Part shown: positions 7,126-15,509 of the stretch, piece after piece
How positions within the stretch are numbered: position 1 is the first letter of the stretch
Layout: each line of letters opens with the position of its first letter
NCBI GenBank assembly: GCA_963754845.1
Contig: CAVWHE010000003.1
Span: forward strand, 1 to 49,164
DNA: 49,164 nucleotides
Direction of reading: 5' to 3'
DNA from: JAKASV01 sp963754845
GTDB taxonomy: Bacteria; Babelota; Babeliae; Babelales; Vermiphilaceae
Position numbers and translations under genes: made by a program
The notes under the pieces: model-generated
What the model saw: the letters and a program-made list of their open reading frames with translations, nothing else
Database searches by the model: none
What the model was told of the DNA's origin: nothing

Positions 7126-8973
7126 ATGAACAATTGTATGCGCCGCAGCATTGGCTTATTTGTTCTTTTCGTCGTTAATCTTTCTCTTTATTCCGCCGGG
7201 GAGTTTCACAACGAATCAGGGCTCCAAGTCTGTTACGCGAGATTCCAGCCCACCGATGGACATCGGGGTACGAGTTTTATTGATACCAAGGGTACATTGT
7301 CGGGATGTCTTGCAAGGAGTTCTTCAAAGAAGCACGGATTTGTACAACAAGAAAACGTTGCAGGCGACCTCACTGTTGAGCTCAAGGAGTCAGGGAAGCC
7401 TTCGGTATGGGTAACATTCAGCGATGTAAGCATGAAGGCCGGTGATGAGGTACGACTCACTCACGCTGGTGAGTATTTCTCCGTCGAAGTCGGGGCGACC
7501 TCCACGAGGGCAGCCTCTTACAAAGGTATGGTTTTGACGGGATCAATCATTAATGCGACAGACCTAACCGTTAGCAACCTGACGGTGCCGGGATATGAGG
7601 GTAGTCGATTCTATTATTTTGCCCCGCGCGGCGGAAAGCCTTTTCCCCTTGCGCCAGCTAAAGCATTTAAGTATTTTGATATCCTCCATGATGTACAGAA
7701 AACCATCGTGGTGACATTTTCAGGAGAGGGCGGGGCTCCGCAAAGAATTTCCTTCGAGGGCGTCAGCATTCCCTCGATGACTAACCCAAACATCGTTCTG
7801 AGAAAAAATGAAGATAAGTTCGAACTTGAGGTTCAAGGCACGTCAACCACAACGATAGAGGGCAATGTTTACGCACCACCGCGAGAATATGTTCCAAAAC
7901 CACAAGCGTTGTTTATTAATAAGACAAAAATGACCGTAGCCCAGGTTGTGCTTCTGGAAGGACTACGCGGAGCACCGCGTGATTTTATTCTTCCGCCGCA
8001 ACTTCCCCTGTTGCCCGAAATAGCAGCGAAATACGATGGCCTTCTTCCCGATGAGAAAAAAAGCCTCATGGTACAATGTTTGTCGCCCGACGGTCTTCAG
8101 TCGTCTATTTACCTTTTTGATGGCATTACGATCACCATAAGAGGCACGAATCTCTTTTTTCAAGAAGATGGCCACGGTGGAGTTGAACTCAAAATAGGGA
8201 GCGAGGAGCCTTCCGTCATTGTTGCTGGCACGCTTCCTGCTCCTGCCCAAGGGCTCTTTGGCAACGAGGAGGAGGGATTCGTCGTCGATTCCGTTGAATT
8301 CAAAGTACCATCGAGCGAAGGACCCATGGTATCTTATGTCATCGTCGGGCCACCATCGAAACCCATTATGGCTGATAAGATGGTAATGTACCAAATTCCC
8401 GCGCTCAGCCAACAGGGGGACATTGTGATTGTTTGCCACAACGGAGCCCATCCAACAGTCTCACGTAGAATTATCTTCAAAAATGTCGACTTTCGAGCCG
8501 GCGACACCGCGCTTGCTCTTAAAAAATCGCAGACGGACACGAATAAACTCGTACTTGAAATTCGCGGCACACAGGCCAGAGAGATCACCGGTGAAGAGAT
8601 CTCTTCAACCTTACACGTAACCTTCAAGAACTCGACAGAGTTCACCATACCCCTTGCCACGTTCATCGGCTACAAGATCGGGACCTATCACATCCTCAGC
8701 GGATACCCACAAAACATCCCACCTTACGGCACGGTAGAGTACGGCAAGCTTGAAATCGGGAACGACGAAGGGCAAGTCACAGTAGATCTTTACGATCAGA
8801 ACAAAAAAGATCTACGCTATACTGCCGTCTTTGATAATGTCAGAATTCCTGCGTCCGGTACAACCATCGACCTGAAGATGGTCACAAGCGATGGTCGGAA
8901 CGACCCTTACCTTGTCATCGGGAACAATCCGCCACTCCAGGGAGCTCTTTACAGTTTACGAGGTGCATCATGA
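7126..8973 (+). CDS. Exported protein of five repeated beta-rich units
   Basis: 615 residues. The ATG at 7126 follows AAGGAGG, and the first 25 or so residues (NNCMRRSIGLFVLFVVNLSLYSAG) form a signal peptide. The mature part is built from about five diverged units of 110-145 residues. Each contains a core like VTFSDVSMKAGDEVRL, ISFEGVSIPS, IYLFDGITITIRGTN, IIFKNVDFRAGDTALAL or AVFDNVRIPASGTTI, then a strand such as FELEVQGTST or LVLEIRGTQA. Units 2-5 are introduced by segments such as NATDLTVSNLTVPG or NKTKMTVAQVVLLEG. The pattern suggests tandem all-beta folds, as in surface or adhesin-like proteins. No enzyme motif is seen. Third-position use looks more AT-rich than in its neighbours. A decayed fragment of a related sequence follows at 9000-9050. 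Confidence 0.88.
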   Translation: MNNCMRRSIGLFVLFVVNLSLYSAGEFHNESGLQVCYARFQPTDGHRGTSFIDTKGTLSGCLARSSSKKHGFVQQENVAGDLTVELKESGKPSVWVTFSDVSMKAGDEVRLTHAGEYFSVEVGATSTRAASYKGMVLTGSIINATDLTVSNLTVPGYEGSRFYYFAPRGGKPFPLAPAKAFKYFDILHDVQKTIVVTFSGEGGAPQRISFEGVSIPSMTNPNIVLRKNEDKFELEVQGTSTTTIEGNVYAPPREYVPKPQALFINKTKMTVAQVVLLEGLRGAPRDFILPPQLPLLPEIAAKYDGLLPDEKKSLMVQCLSPDGLQSSIYLFDGITITIRGTNLFFQEDGHGGVELKIGSEEPSVIVAGTLPAPAQGLFGNEEEGFVVDSVEFKVPSSEGPMVSYVIVGPPSKPIMADKMVMYQIPALSQQGDIVIVCHNGAHPTVSRRIIFKNVDFRAGDTALALKKSQTDTNKLVLEIRGTQAREITGEEISSTLHVTFKNSTEFTIPLATFIGYKIGTYHILSGYPQNIPPYGTVEYGKLEIGNDEGQVTVDLYDQNKKDLRYTAVFDNVRIPASGTTIDLKMVTSDGRNDPYLVIGNNPPLQGALYSLRGAS

Positions 8974-8998
8974 GGAAGGGTCTCGGGTCATATCATAT

Positions 8999-9052
8999 GC
9001 AGCTGGGAGCTTTATTGATATCAAGGGTGTAGCTGGAACGTGCCAAGCGGCG
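8999..9052 (+). pseudogene. Remnant of a paralogue of the upstream beta-repeat protein
   Basis: In one frame this stretch reads YAAGSFIDIKGVAGTCQAA then stop. That resembles the beginning of the mature part of the 7126-8973 protein (YARFQ..., then GTSFIDTKGTLSGCLARS), and the DNA also aligns: ttattgatatcaagggt against ttattgataccaagggt. No start codon or longer frame is present. The likeliest reading is a truncated duplicate. The match is short and unaided by software. Confidence 0.45.
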
Positions 9053-9113
9053 TAGTTACACGCTTCACGATTCGCTGGAGAGAACGATAGGCTGGCTGCA
9101 CACGCACAGTGAC

Positions 9114-9150
9114 GGGTGCCGAAGGTTCTTATGATAATTTTCGGCCACCC
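9114..9150 (+). terminator. Bulged hairpin between the beta-repeat gene and tRNA-Arg
   Basis: GGGTG plus CCGAA (9114-9123) pair with TTCGG plus CACCC (9140-9150), ten pairs with one bulged C. There is no T-tract on the plus strand after it, so it may terminate poorly or act in RNA processing. Confidence 0.4.
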
Positions 9151-9212
9151 GCTGCAGCTCTGGTGTTGGAGTATTTTTTCTGGTATATATTCTAAGTGTT
9201 GTCATTGTGTGT

Positions 9213-9289
<77 letters not shown>

Positions 9290-9462
9290 TTCGATCGATA
9301 CCACCGATGTCCTGGTATCTCGATATACCGCCGCGATATGGTTTGTAGGCAGGTTGCGCGAACGCGCTTTGAATTCGCGCCATTTTCGGTTGTCCTCCTT
9401 CTAGCGTTTTTTTGTTGATCGAAGAGAAGCTCGCGCATCGCGCGGGAGGAGTGAAATTGAAT

Positions 9463-10365
9463 ATGACAGTGCGTGTGATTTTTTTTGCGCGTAGGAAGGC
9501 TTTCGGCGAGCTTGTGAAGGGCTTCGTGGCCGTTGTTATTTTTGCAGGGGTTGTTGGCCTGCGAGCGTCACAAAAACAACCTGCAATCTGCGGCGATTAC
9601 CGGCACCTCGCTGACGCAATGCAGCATGCCTTCATCGTCGACGCGATGAGTAATGGCGAAGGCACCGAGCAAGGGCCACCAGAAGCCCAGCGTGTCGTCG
9701 ATGGGCAGGACGACAGTGCCACGGAGTCAGAGCCCGAAACTGCTTCGCGTCACCCTCGTGGTGGCGAAAATGAAACCGACCGATCGTGGAGCTTCAGATG
9801 CTCCCGATGCCGGTACTCGTGCGATCACTTGACAAGAATTCGCGAACACATTCTGCGCCGTCACATAGGGAAAAAATTTATCACATGTCCCTTCTGCCAG
9901 GAGAAGTTCATTACACCCGAGGAGCGTAGCCGTCATGTGCTTGCCGATCACGGCGGTCACATAAGAAACTACGCACACTATCAAACTTTCAAGCAACAGG
10001 AGAGGGTCGAGATTGATCATGTCCTTAACCTGCCGTGCTCACTTTGGTCCGATGTACGCCGGCCACGCACCGGCCAAAAAGCGCGCAAACGTCGTTATGC
10101 GTGCATGCTTGATCCGCATGCGTGTCGAGGCAAATTTTCGACTCTAGGACACGCGAGGGAGCATGTTATGCGCCACCTGGGAAAAAGGGTATTTCAGTGT
10201 CCGCGCTGTTCACTGTATTTTTATTGCCCCGGGGATCGCAACGGGCACCTCAGAAGAACACATGGCGAGAACATAAGCATGTACCCAACCAACGGAGAGG
10301 CTGCACTTATCGACGAACTCGTGAAACCGGACATGATAAGGCTGTTAGAGCAGAGTTCGGAATGA
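9463..10365 (+). CDS. Exported or membrane-anchored protein with four tandem C2H2 zinc fingers
   Basis: 300 residues from the ATG at 9463; GGAGGAG lies 12 bases upstream, and a TTG at 9457 is an alternative start. Residues 1-35 contain positively charged residues followed by a hydrophobic core (FVAVVIFAGVVGL), like a signal peptide or anchor. A polar, acidic linker follows. Four fingers are readable: C113-C116-H129-H134, C142-C145-H158-H163, C214-C221-H234-H238 and C246-C249-H262-H267. Three follow C-x2-C-x12-H-x4-H exactly. The linkers HIGKKF and HLGKRVF resemble the eukaryotic TGEKPF linker. Classical tandem fingers bind DNA or RNA and are rare in bacteria, whose Ros/MucR type has a single finger. 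A host-directed nucleic-acid binder is the leading inference. Transfer from a host is possible but unproven. Confidence 0.85.
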   Translation: MTVRVIFFARRKAFGELVKGFVAVVIFAGVVGLRASQKQPAICGDYRHLADAMQHAFIVDAMSNGEGTEQGPPEAQRVVDGQDDSATESEPETASRHPRGGENETDRSWSFRCSRCRYSCDHLTRIREHILRRHIGKKFITCPFCQEKFITPEERSRHVLADHGGHIRNYAHYQTFKQQERVEIDHVLNLPCSLWSDVRRPRTGQKARKRRYACMLDPHACRGKFSTLGHAREHVMRHLGKRVFQCPRCSLYFYCPGDRNGHLRRTHGENISMYPTNGEAALIDELVKPDMIRLLEQSSE

Positions 10366-10392
10366 ACGTCATGACACACACATGATGGTACT

Positions 10393-12015
10393 TTATCGTG
10401 GCCGCCGAGAGCTCAGCGCATTGCATGCAAGCAGCGCGAAAAGGTTGAATGCAATGCCACAGACGAGTGAGACAAGGCATGAAGAGAGCGATGGCATACC
10501 GGCACATATGCAAAGGCCGCTCACGAGGAAAGCAAGAGCCGTTGCCGCAATCGTCGGTATAACGAGAGGAAGTTGTGTCTTGGTGTGAATCGTTGGTTCA
10601 ACACCCGCGCTCGTTGATGACATGATGGTTGACTGCGATATGGGCGACGCATGGTCTCCGCATATGGCTCCGGCAAAGACAGCTCCAAGGATAGGATACA
10701 GAAGCGGCACAAGCTCGGCAGCTATGGGCACGTTGACACCGGCGAGTGTACGGGCAACCGGCGTTGCCATGGGTAGTAAAAGAAGTATCGTTCCCCACGA
10801 GGTACCCAGAAGTATCGCTATAGCCGCAGCAGCCACAAAAAAGGCACACGGAACGCACGAAATCGGAATACTTGTTCCCAAGAGCGACGCCACGTGAGCT
10901 CCCGTGTGAAGGTACGTGCGCAAGATATCCGCCAAAATTGATGCAAGCACGAGCATAGCAACCGGCCGCGCCATGCCAACGATACCATCGGTGACAATGC
11001 GTGAAAGTGTTGCTGGCGCTATTTTTGCCCGCGGCAAGGCTATGAGAATGCTAACGACGAGGGCCGCAACGCCGGCAACGAGCATAACCAAAAATGACTG
11101 GTCACTATTTTTAAATGCCCCGATAAACGAGGCTGTGCCACCGAAAATATGATAGCCACCCGTGTAGAGCATGAGGAGCACGAAGGTCGCAATGAGAGTG
11201 GCGATGGGCACAACAAAATCGACCATCGAAGCCCCATCGCGCCCGCCACTATCAACACCGTGCTCATTACCACCCGCGACTGGCCTCTTGAAATGCTCTT
11301 CGAGCGCCTCGTGTTCGTAGACCTTCATAGGGCCGAATGTTATGCGCCGTTGTACGACAAAAATGACCGCAACCAACGCAAATATAGAATAAAAGATAAA
11401 AGGGATGACGTTTAAAAAAACAAAGAACGGATCGCCGATGATGGTACCGTGACCACCGCTGCCACGTGCGCCCGACGGCGTTATACCGGCCTGCCCAAGC
11501 TGACCGGCGATGAAACCCAGCCAGGTTGAAATGGGCAAAATCATGATGAGCGGCGTTGCCACGGCGTGAACAAGGTAGGCAAGTTTTGCGCGCGCTATGG
11601 CGAAGCTGTCCGTTATCGGCCTCATGATAAATCCAGCAGTCGAGTTACTGAGAAAGTCGTCAATGCCCAAACACGCAGTCACGACAAGGACGGCGTTTTC
11701 TGCGGCACGCGCTGAGTTTATGTGGCGGGTGAAGACTCGCGCAAAGGCCCGCGCGCCGCCGGCATAATCAATGAAGGAGATGAGCATTCCTATAATGAAA
11801 AGAAATAAATATTGATAAATATTGTCGGCATTGACGATCTGAACAGTTGACCGTGATGTTATGATGGAGGCTGCCGTCAAGAGTAACCCTCCAGAGGCAA
11901 TGAGTGCGGCAAGGATGATCCCGAGGGCAAACGCGAGGTTAATTCTTCGCGTAAAAACGGTAAAAAGAAGCACAAAAACCGGTGGCAGCAGCGAAATCAA
12001 CGCGTGGCCGTTCAC
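10393..12015 (-). CDS. nhaC: Na+/H+ antiporter, NhaC family
   Basis: 540 residues starting at a GTG (12015) with CGGAGAAA upstream. There are about eleven to twelve membrane helices. Family features include GIDDFLSNSTAGFIMRPITD near residue 115, the HAVATPLIMILPISTW helix, the long charged loop near residues 240-260, LLGTSWGTILLLLPMATPV, and GAICGDHASPISQSTIMSS near the C-terminus. These belong to the NhaC/YheL-type ion transporter superfamily. Such proteins exchange Na+ for H+, and some relatives exchange malate or lactate as well, so the substrate pairing is not certain. It is convergent with the zinc-finger gene (27 bases apart). With HppA it suggests active cation management. Confidence 0.88.
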   Translation of the reverse strand: MNGHALISLLPPVFVLLFTVFTRRINLAFALGIILAALIASGGLLLTAASIITSRSTVQIVNADNIYQYLFLFIIGMLISFIDYAGGARAFARVFTRHINSARAAENAVLVVTACLGIDDFLSNSTAGFIMRPITDSFAIARAKLAYLVHAVATPLIMILPISTWLGFIAGQLGQAGITPSGARGSGGHGTIIGDPFFVFLNVIPFIFYSIFALVAVIFVVQRRITFGPMKVYEHEALEEHFKRPVAGGNEHGVDSGGRDGASMVDFVVPIATLIATFVLLMLYTGGYHIFGGTASFIGAFKNSDQSFLVMLVAGVAALVVSILIALPRAKIAPATLSRIVTDGIVGMARPVAMLVLASILADILRTYLHTGAHVASLLGTSIPISCVPCAFFVAAAAIAILLGTSWGTILLLLPMATPVARTLAGVNVPIAAELVPLLYPILGAVFAGAICGDHASPISQSTIMSSTSAGVEPTIHTKTQLPLVIPTIAATALAFLVSGLCICAGMPSLSSCLVSLVCGIAFNLFALLACNALSSRRPR

Positions 12016-12211
12016 GACATTTTCTCCGAAACATTGCAGGTTTGCCCGTGGTCAACAACCATGCGCACAAATAGATACACGCCAGCTCTGATTGCACCGC
12101 CAGCAAACACGTACCAGTCGCGCACGATATTTAGTATAATCGACCGATCGCGGGGAGGCCAGCATATCGTCAAAGACTCCGTAAGAGCAGAGAAGTCATC
12201 GCTCTTCTGCC

Positions 12212-13045
12212 TCACTCGGGGGAAGGGCGCCCGAGGTTTCGTCTACGTGTGTCGTAGCGAGAGAGTTCCCTGCTTGCCAGGCACAGCGTTACCAACTCGG
12301 CATGATGGGCGTTCACGAGACCCTTCAGTTCCGCCTGCTCGTGCGCTATGGCATCGAGGCGACCTGATGTATCAATCTTATCCTGCTGGCTGCTAAACTC
12401 TTGGAAGCGGCGGTTTAGATCATTGACACTTTCGCTGATTTCAATACCTCTGCGGTCAATGGCGAGCAGTTGATTGCCAATACCCTCAGTCTGCACTCGC
12501 AAAAACGACGTATCGTCGCGTACTGCATTAAGATTGTCGCGAAGCTCTTGAAGTTCTCGCGTGTGGCAATCAAGAATGCCGCGTTGTTGGCCGAGTGCTC
12601 TGCCGACGCCATCAAATCTTTCGCCAACGTTGCCGACGATGCCATTGAATGCATGCAGCAGTAATGCCTTGGCGCCGCTACATGCGTAGCAGCCAAGGGC
12701 AAGAGCCTGACGTTTCACGAAAGTTCGACCCTCGGGTACGGCCAAACAGCCGGCCATGACAACAAGTGTCGTAGTAACCGGGTGCTTCCTGGCAAAACGG
12801 CCGACGTGAACGGCAGTTGTGCAGCCCACTTTTGCAGAACCACACAGGAGGCTCCGGCTAACACGTAGGCACACTTTGGGAACCTGCGAATCGATCACAG
12901 ACGAAGCCCACATACATCGAGTCAGAAGCATCAAACAACAGAGGGCACCCCAAAGCATCGTTCTAATAGCAGTATCCGCGCTCTTTCGTCTATGCCAACC
13001 ACGAACACACACGACCTCGAACGCGCATCCATATATTTTACGCAT
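12212..13045 (-). CDS. Membrane protein with C-terminal coiled coil, function unknown
   Basis: 277 residues. The ATG at 13045 follows GGAGGG. The N-terminal 120 residues contain two or three hydrophobic segments (TMLWGALCCLMLLTRCMWA, VTTTLVVMAGCLAVP, ALALGCYACSGAKALLL) rich in cysteine. From about residue 140 to 260 the sequence is heptad-like and polar (LQELRDNLNAVRDD, VNDLNRRFQEFSSQQDKID, IAHEQAELKGLVNAHHAEL), indicating a long coiled coil. No enzyme motif is visible. The 196-base gap to nhaC downstream holds a weak AAGAGC/GCTCTT hairpin at 12182-12207 and nothing else recognisable. Confidence 0.8.
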   Translation of the reverse strand: MRKIYGCAFEVVCVRGWHRRKSADTAIRTMLWGALCCLMLLTRCMWASSVIDSQVPKVCLRVSRSLLCGSAKVGCTTAVHVGRFARKHPVTTTLVVMAGCLAVPEGRTFVKRQALALGCYACSGAKALLLHAFNGIVGNVGERFDGVGRALGQQRGILDCHTRELQELRDNLNAVRDDTSFLRVQTEGIGNQLLAIDRRGIEISESVNDLNRRFQEFSSQQDKIDTSGRLDAIAHEQAELKGLVNAHHAELVTLCLASRELSRYDTRRRNLGRPSPE

Positions 13046-13200
13046 GAATATCCCTCCATGAAGGCAACAAAGTCAAAAATACAGCCGACAACGTCAACAA
13101 GAAAAAGGTCGAGCTATTGCAATTCTCATTGTTGAGCACTACTTAATAGTACGCGGAGACAATGATTTTTTCAAATGCCAGCTGAAAGGCAAATGTTTAT

Positions 13201-14022
13201 ATGAGCGATAAACACAGAATAGATAAATTTCGTGAATCTGTCCTAAAATTTTATACCACCAACCGTCGCGATTTTGTATGGCGTCATCATAAGGACCCTT
13301 ACTTTATAGTCGTTTCCGAAATCATGCTTCAGCAAACGCAGACCCACCGCGTAGCGCACAAATTTTCTCCTTTTGTTGCCGAGTTTCCTTCCCTTGAGTG
13401 CCTCGCACAGGCTCAATGGCCCGCTGTTTTACAAGCCTGGCAAGGTCTTGGGTACAACAGGAGGGCAAAAAGACTTCATGAATTAGCAGCTATCGTTGTA
13501 CGCGATTATCACGCAAACCTTCCCCAGTGCCCCGTGGTTCTCGAGAGGCTTCCTGGTATCGGCCAGGCAACAGCCGCCTCCATCTGCGCCTTTGCCTTCA
13601 ACACACCGACCGTTTTTGTTGAAACCAACATTCGCGCTGTTTTCATACATCACTTTTTTCCGAAAGATCAGGACGTTCATGACAACGCTATCATTCCACT
13701 TGTCAAAGAAACGCTTGATGTTAACAATCCACGCGACTGGTACTACGCCCTCATGGATTACGGCGTTTTTTTGAAAAAGTATGCACACAACCCTGCGCGC
13801 CGCAGCGCGCACCACACGCGTCAGTCGCCCTTTAACGGGTCTGATCGGCATGTACGCAGCTTAGTTATTCGCTCACTCATCAAGCACAAGGCCGTGAAAC
13901 TCGACAAACTCGTAGAGTTGCTTCAGGACAAGTTTGATGGCGCAAGAGTAAGCCGCATCACACACGAGCTTTGTCAGGAGGGCCTCATCAAGGCCGTGGA
14001 CGACCTCATTATTCTTGTGTGA
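13201..14022 (+). CDS. mutY: A/G-specific adenine glycosylase (MutY-like) without the Fe-S cluster
   Basis: 273 residues from the ATG at 13201. The HhH-GPD fold is plain: FVWRHHKDPYFIVVSEIMLQQTQ, LQAWQGLGYNRRAKRLHELA, then the helix-hairpin-helix LERLPGIGQATAASICAFAF. The segment VFVETNIRAVFIHHFF follows, where the usual catalytic Asp position is occupied by Glu or shifted. MDYGVFLKKYAHNPARRSAHH replaces the region where MutY normally has its Cys-x6-Cys-x2-Cys-x5-Cys cluster, and no such cysteines are present. A short helical C-terminus follows; there is no NUDIX-like 8-oxoG domain. Cluster-less MutY relatives are known. It should remove A opposite 8-oxoG, but activity is inferred. It overlaps the small minus-strand gene by 14 bases. 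Confidence 0.87.
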   Translation: MSDKHRIDKFRESVLKFYTTNRRDFVWRHHKDPYFIVVSEIMLQQTQTHRVAHKFSPFVAEFPSLECLAQAQWPAVLQAWQGLGYNRRAKRLHELAAIVVRDYHANLPQCPVVLERLPGIGQATAASICAFAFNTPTVFVETNIRAVFIHHFFPKDQDVHDNAIIPLVKETLDVNNPRDWYYALMDYGVFLKKYAHNPARRSAHHTRQSPFNGSDRHVRSLVIRSLIKHKAVKLDKLVELLQDKFDGARVSRITHELCQEGLIKAVDDLIILV

Positions 14023-14209
14023 AAGTTAGGATGCGGAGCTTCGTGACGGCATCTTCAAGATTTTTTGTCAGCTCCTGGTAAAAAGCAAGACGTGCCTGAT
14101 GTTTGTCACTTTTGGCGACCTCGTGAACGGCGTGATGCTGGACAAACCACAGAAGCTCACTGAGTGTGTGAAGAACCTTGATGCCATCGTATTCTTCATT
14201 GCAAAGCAT
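14009..14209 (-). CDS. Small helical protein downstream of the CapA-like gene
   Basis: 66 residues; the ATG at 14209 follows GAGGG and lies ten bases after the CapA-like stop, so the two look cotranscribed. The sequence (VLHTLSELLWFVQHHAVHEV, then LAFYQELTKNLEDAVTKLR) is amphipathic, with balanced composition and no signal peptide. No family is recognised. Its good ribosome binding site and spacing argue for a real gene. It overlaps the mutY end on the opposite strand. Confidence 0.62.
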   Translation of the reverse strand: MLCNEEYDGIKVLHTLSELLWFVQHHAVHEVAKSDKHQARLAFYQELTKNLEDAVTKLRILTFTQE

Positions 14210-14219
14210 GGGCGTGCCC

Positions 14220-15287
14220 TCACCGATTTAATGATTCATCGCCTTGTATTCTTATGGTACCGTCGGCACCAATCGTGGTGCCGAATGGTTTTGACAGTTC
14301 GCGCATACGGTGCATTATTTCCTCGTAATCACGTCCTACCGCACAGTTGACTTGTACGTTGCTGATGATTGTCGGCACAAGCTCGATTGACCGTGGTCCG
14401 CGGCGATCAACTGTAACGAGGAAAAAACACGATTGATCGTTGCGCAAAACGTCGTCAATCGCGTAATCGTCAACAAAATCGCCGGTATCGTAGAGAATGA
14501 CCTTCGAGTGGTAAATTTCGATGCCCTGAGGAATGTGTGCACTATGCCCGTGTATGACGTCCACGCCGCAGTCTATTATAGAGTGGGCGAAGTTAACAAA
14601 CTCCTGCGTCGGTTGTTGGCGCATGTTGGGACCCCAATGAATGGTCACGATGAGAACGTCAACGCGTGGACGCAACGCATCAACGGCAGCTTTGATAGGC
14701 GCTATGTCACCGACCACGACGTAATTGATGCCCGGTTTATCGGGCCCTGCCTTCCACGAAGGTTCGTTGTCGGTAAAACCGATAACGCCAATGCGAATTC
14801 CCTTCTTTGTCACGATAAAGGGCTCGGCAGCTTCGTGAGCGGTGGCTCCGGCACCAACGACGCCAATTTTCGCGTCAGAAAGTACACGCAAAGTCTCAAG
14901 GAGTCCTGCATTGCCAAAATCAAGGCTGTGGTTATTGGCGAGGTTCACGCACGTTACGCAAGCATCAACGAGACACGATACTTTATCGGAATCGGCTTTA
15001 AAGTTAAAAACCTTGAGAACGGGCTCCTTGTGCGTGGTAAGGGTGGTTTCGAGGTTGACGATATTGACATCGGTTGCCTTCAATGTGCGTATGACGGTCC
15101 CCCACACCCACGAACAACCTTGTGCAGTTATGACCTCGTTGGCCATTCTACCAAGCATAGTGTCGCCGGCAAAACCAATAGTCACTACCTTCTCCTCAAC
15201 CTGCGATCCCCGTCTAAACGTGAAAATAGCCGTTGCCACGCACACCACAAAAAGAGCCACCAAAATACCCACCGTTCCTCGTTTCAT
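14220..15287 (-). CDS. capA: CapA-family (PGA_cap) metallophosphatase-like exported protein
   Basis: 355 residues; the ATG at 15287 follows GGGGGGAGTGACG. An N-terminal hydrophobic segment (TVGILVALFVVCVATAIFTF) acts as a signal or anchor. The CapA motif series is complete: GFAGDTMLGR, NIVNLETTLT, CVNLANNHSLDFG, IGVIGFTDNEPSW, DVLIVTIHWGPN and DVIHGHSAHIPQG. CapA proteins belong to the calcineurin-like phosphoesterase fold and take part in poly-gamma-glutamate or other capsule synthesis, or in cell-wall related hydrolysis. No capB or capC partner is present, so a poly-gamma-glutamate role is not supported by context. Confidence 0.88.
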   Translation of the reverse strand: MKRGTVGILVALFVVCVATAIFTFRRGSQVEEKVVTIGFAGDTMLGRMANEVITAQGCSWVWGTVIRTLKATDVNIVNLETTLTTHKEPVLKVFNFKADSDKVSCLVDACVTCVNLANNHSLDFGNAGLLETLRVLSDAKIGVVGAGATAHEAAEPFIVTKKGIRIGVIGFTDNEPSWKAGPDKPGINYVVVGDIAPIKAAVDALRPRVDVLIVTIHWGPNMRQQPTQEFVNFAHSIIDCGVDVIHGHSAHIPQGIEIYHSKVILYDTGDFVDDYAIDDVLRNDQSCFFLVTVDRRGPRSIELVPTIISNVQVNCAVGRDYEEIMHRMRELSKPFGTTIGADGTIRIQGDESLNR

Positions 15288-15424
15288 CGTCACTCCCCCC
15301 AAGGAATCGTCTTACCGAAACATACCACATGGCACGTGTAGCGCGAAACACTTATCAGAGCATGCATCACAAAAACGGTTTCACGTCTTTTTCAATTATT
15401 AAAATTATAAAATATTGTGCCCAC

Positions 15425-15452
15425 TTGATTATCTTTTTTTGTTGTCTATAAT
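15425..15452 (+). promoter_or_regulatory. Promoter of the coiled-coil gene at 15510
   Basis: TTGATT (15425-15430) and a perfect TATAAT (15447-15452) are separated by 16 bases, in an AT-rich spacer. The expected start site is near 15460, giving a leader of about 50 bases. Confidence 0.6.
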
Positions 15453-15509
15453 TTTTGCTACGTGGAACTTCAGAGTTCCGGTGTCATTCTTTGGCGATAA
15501 TGGAGGATC

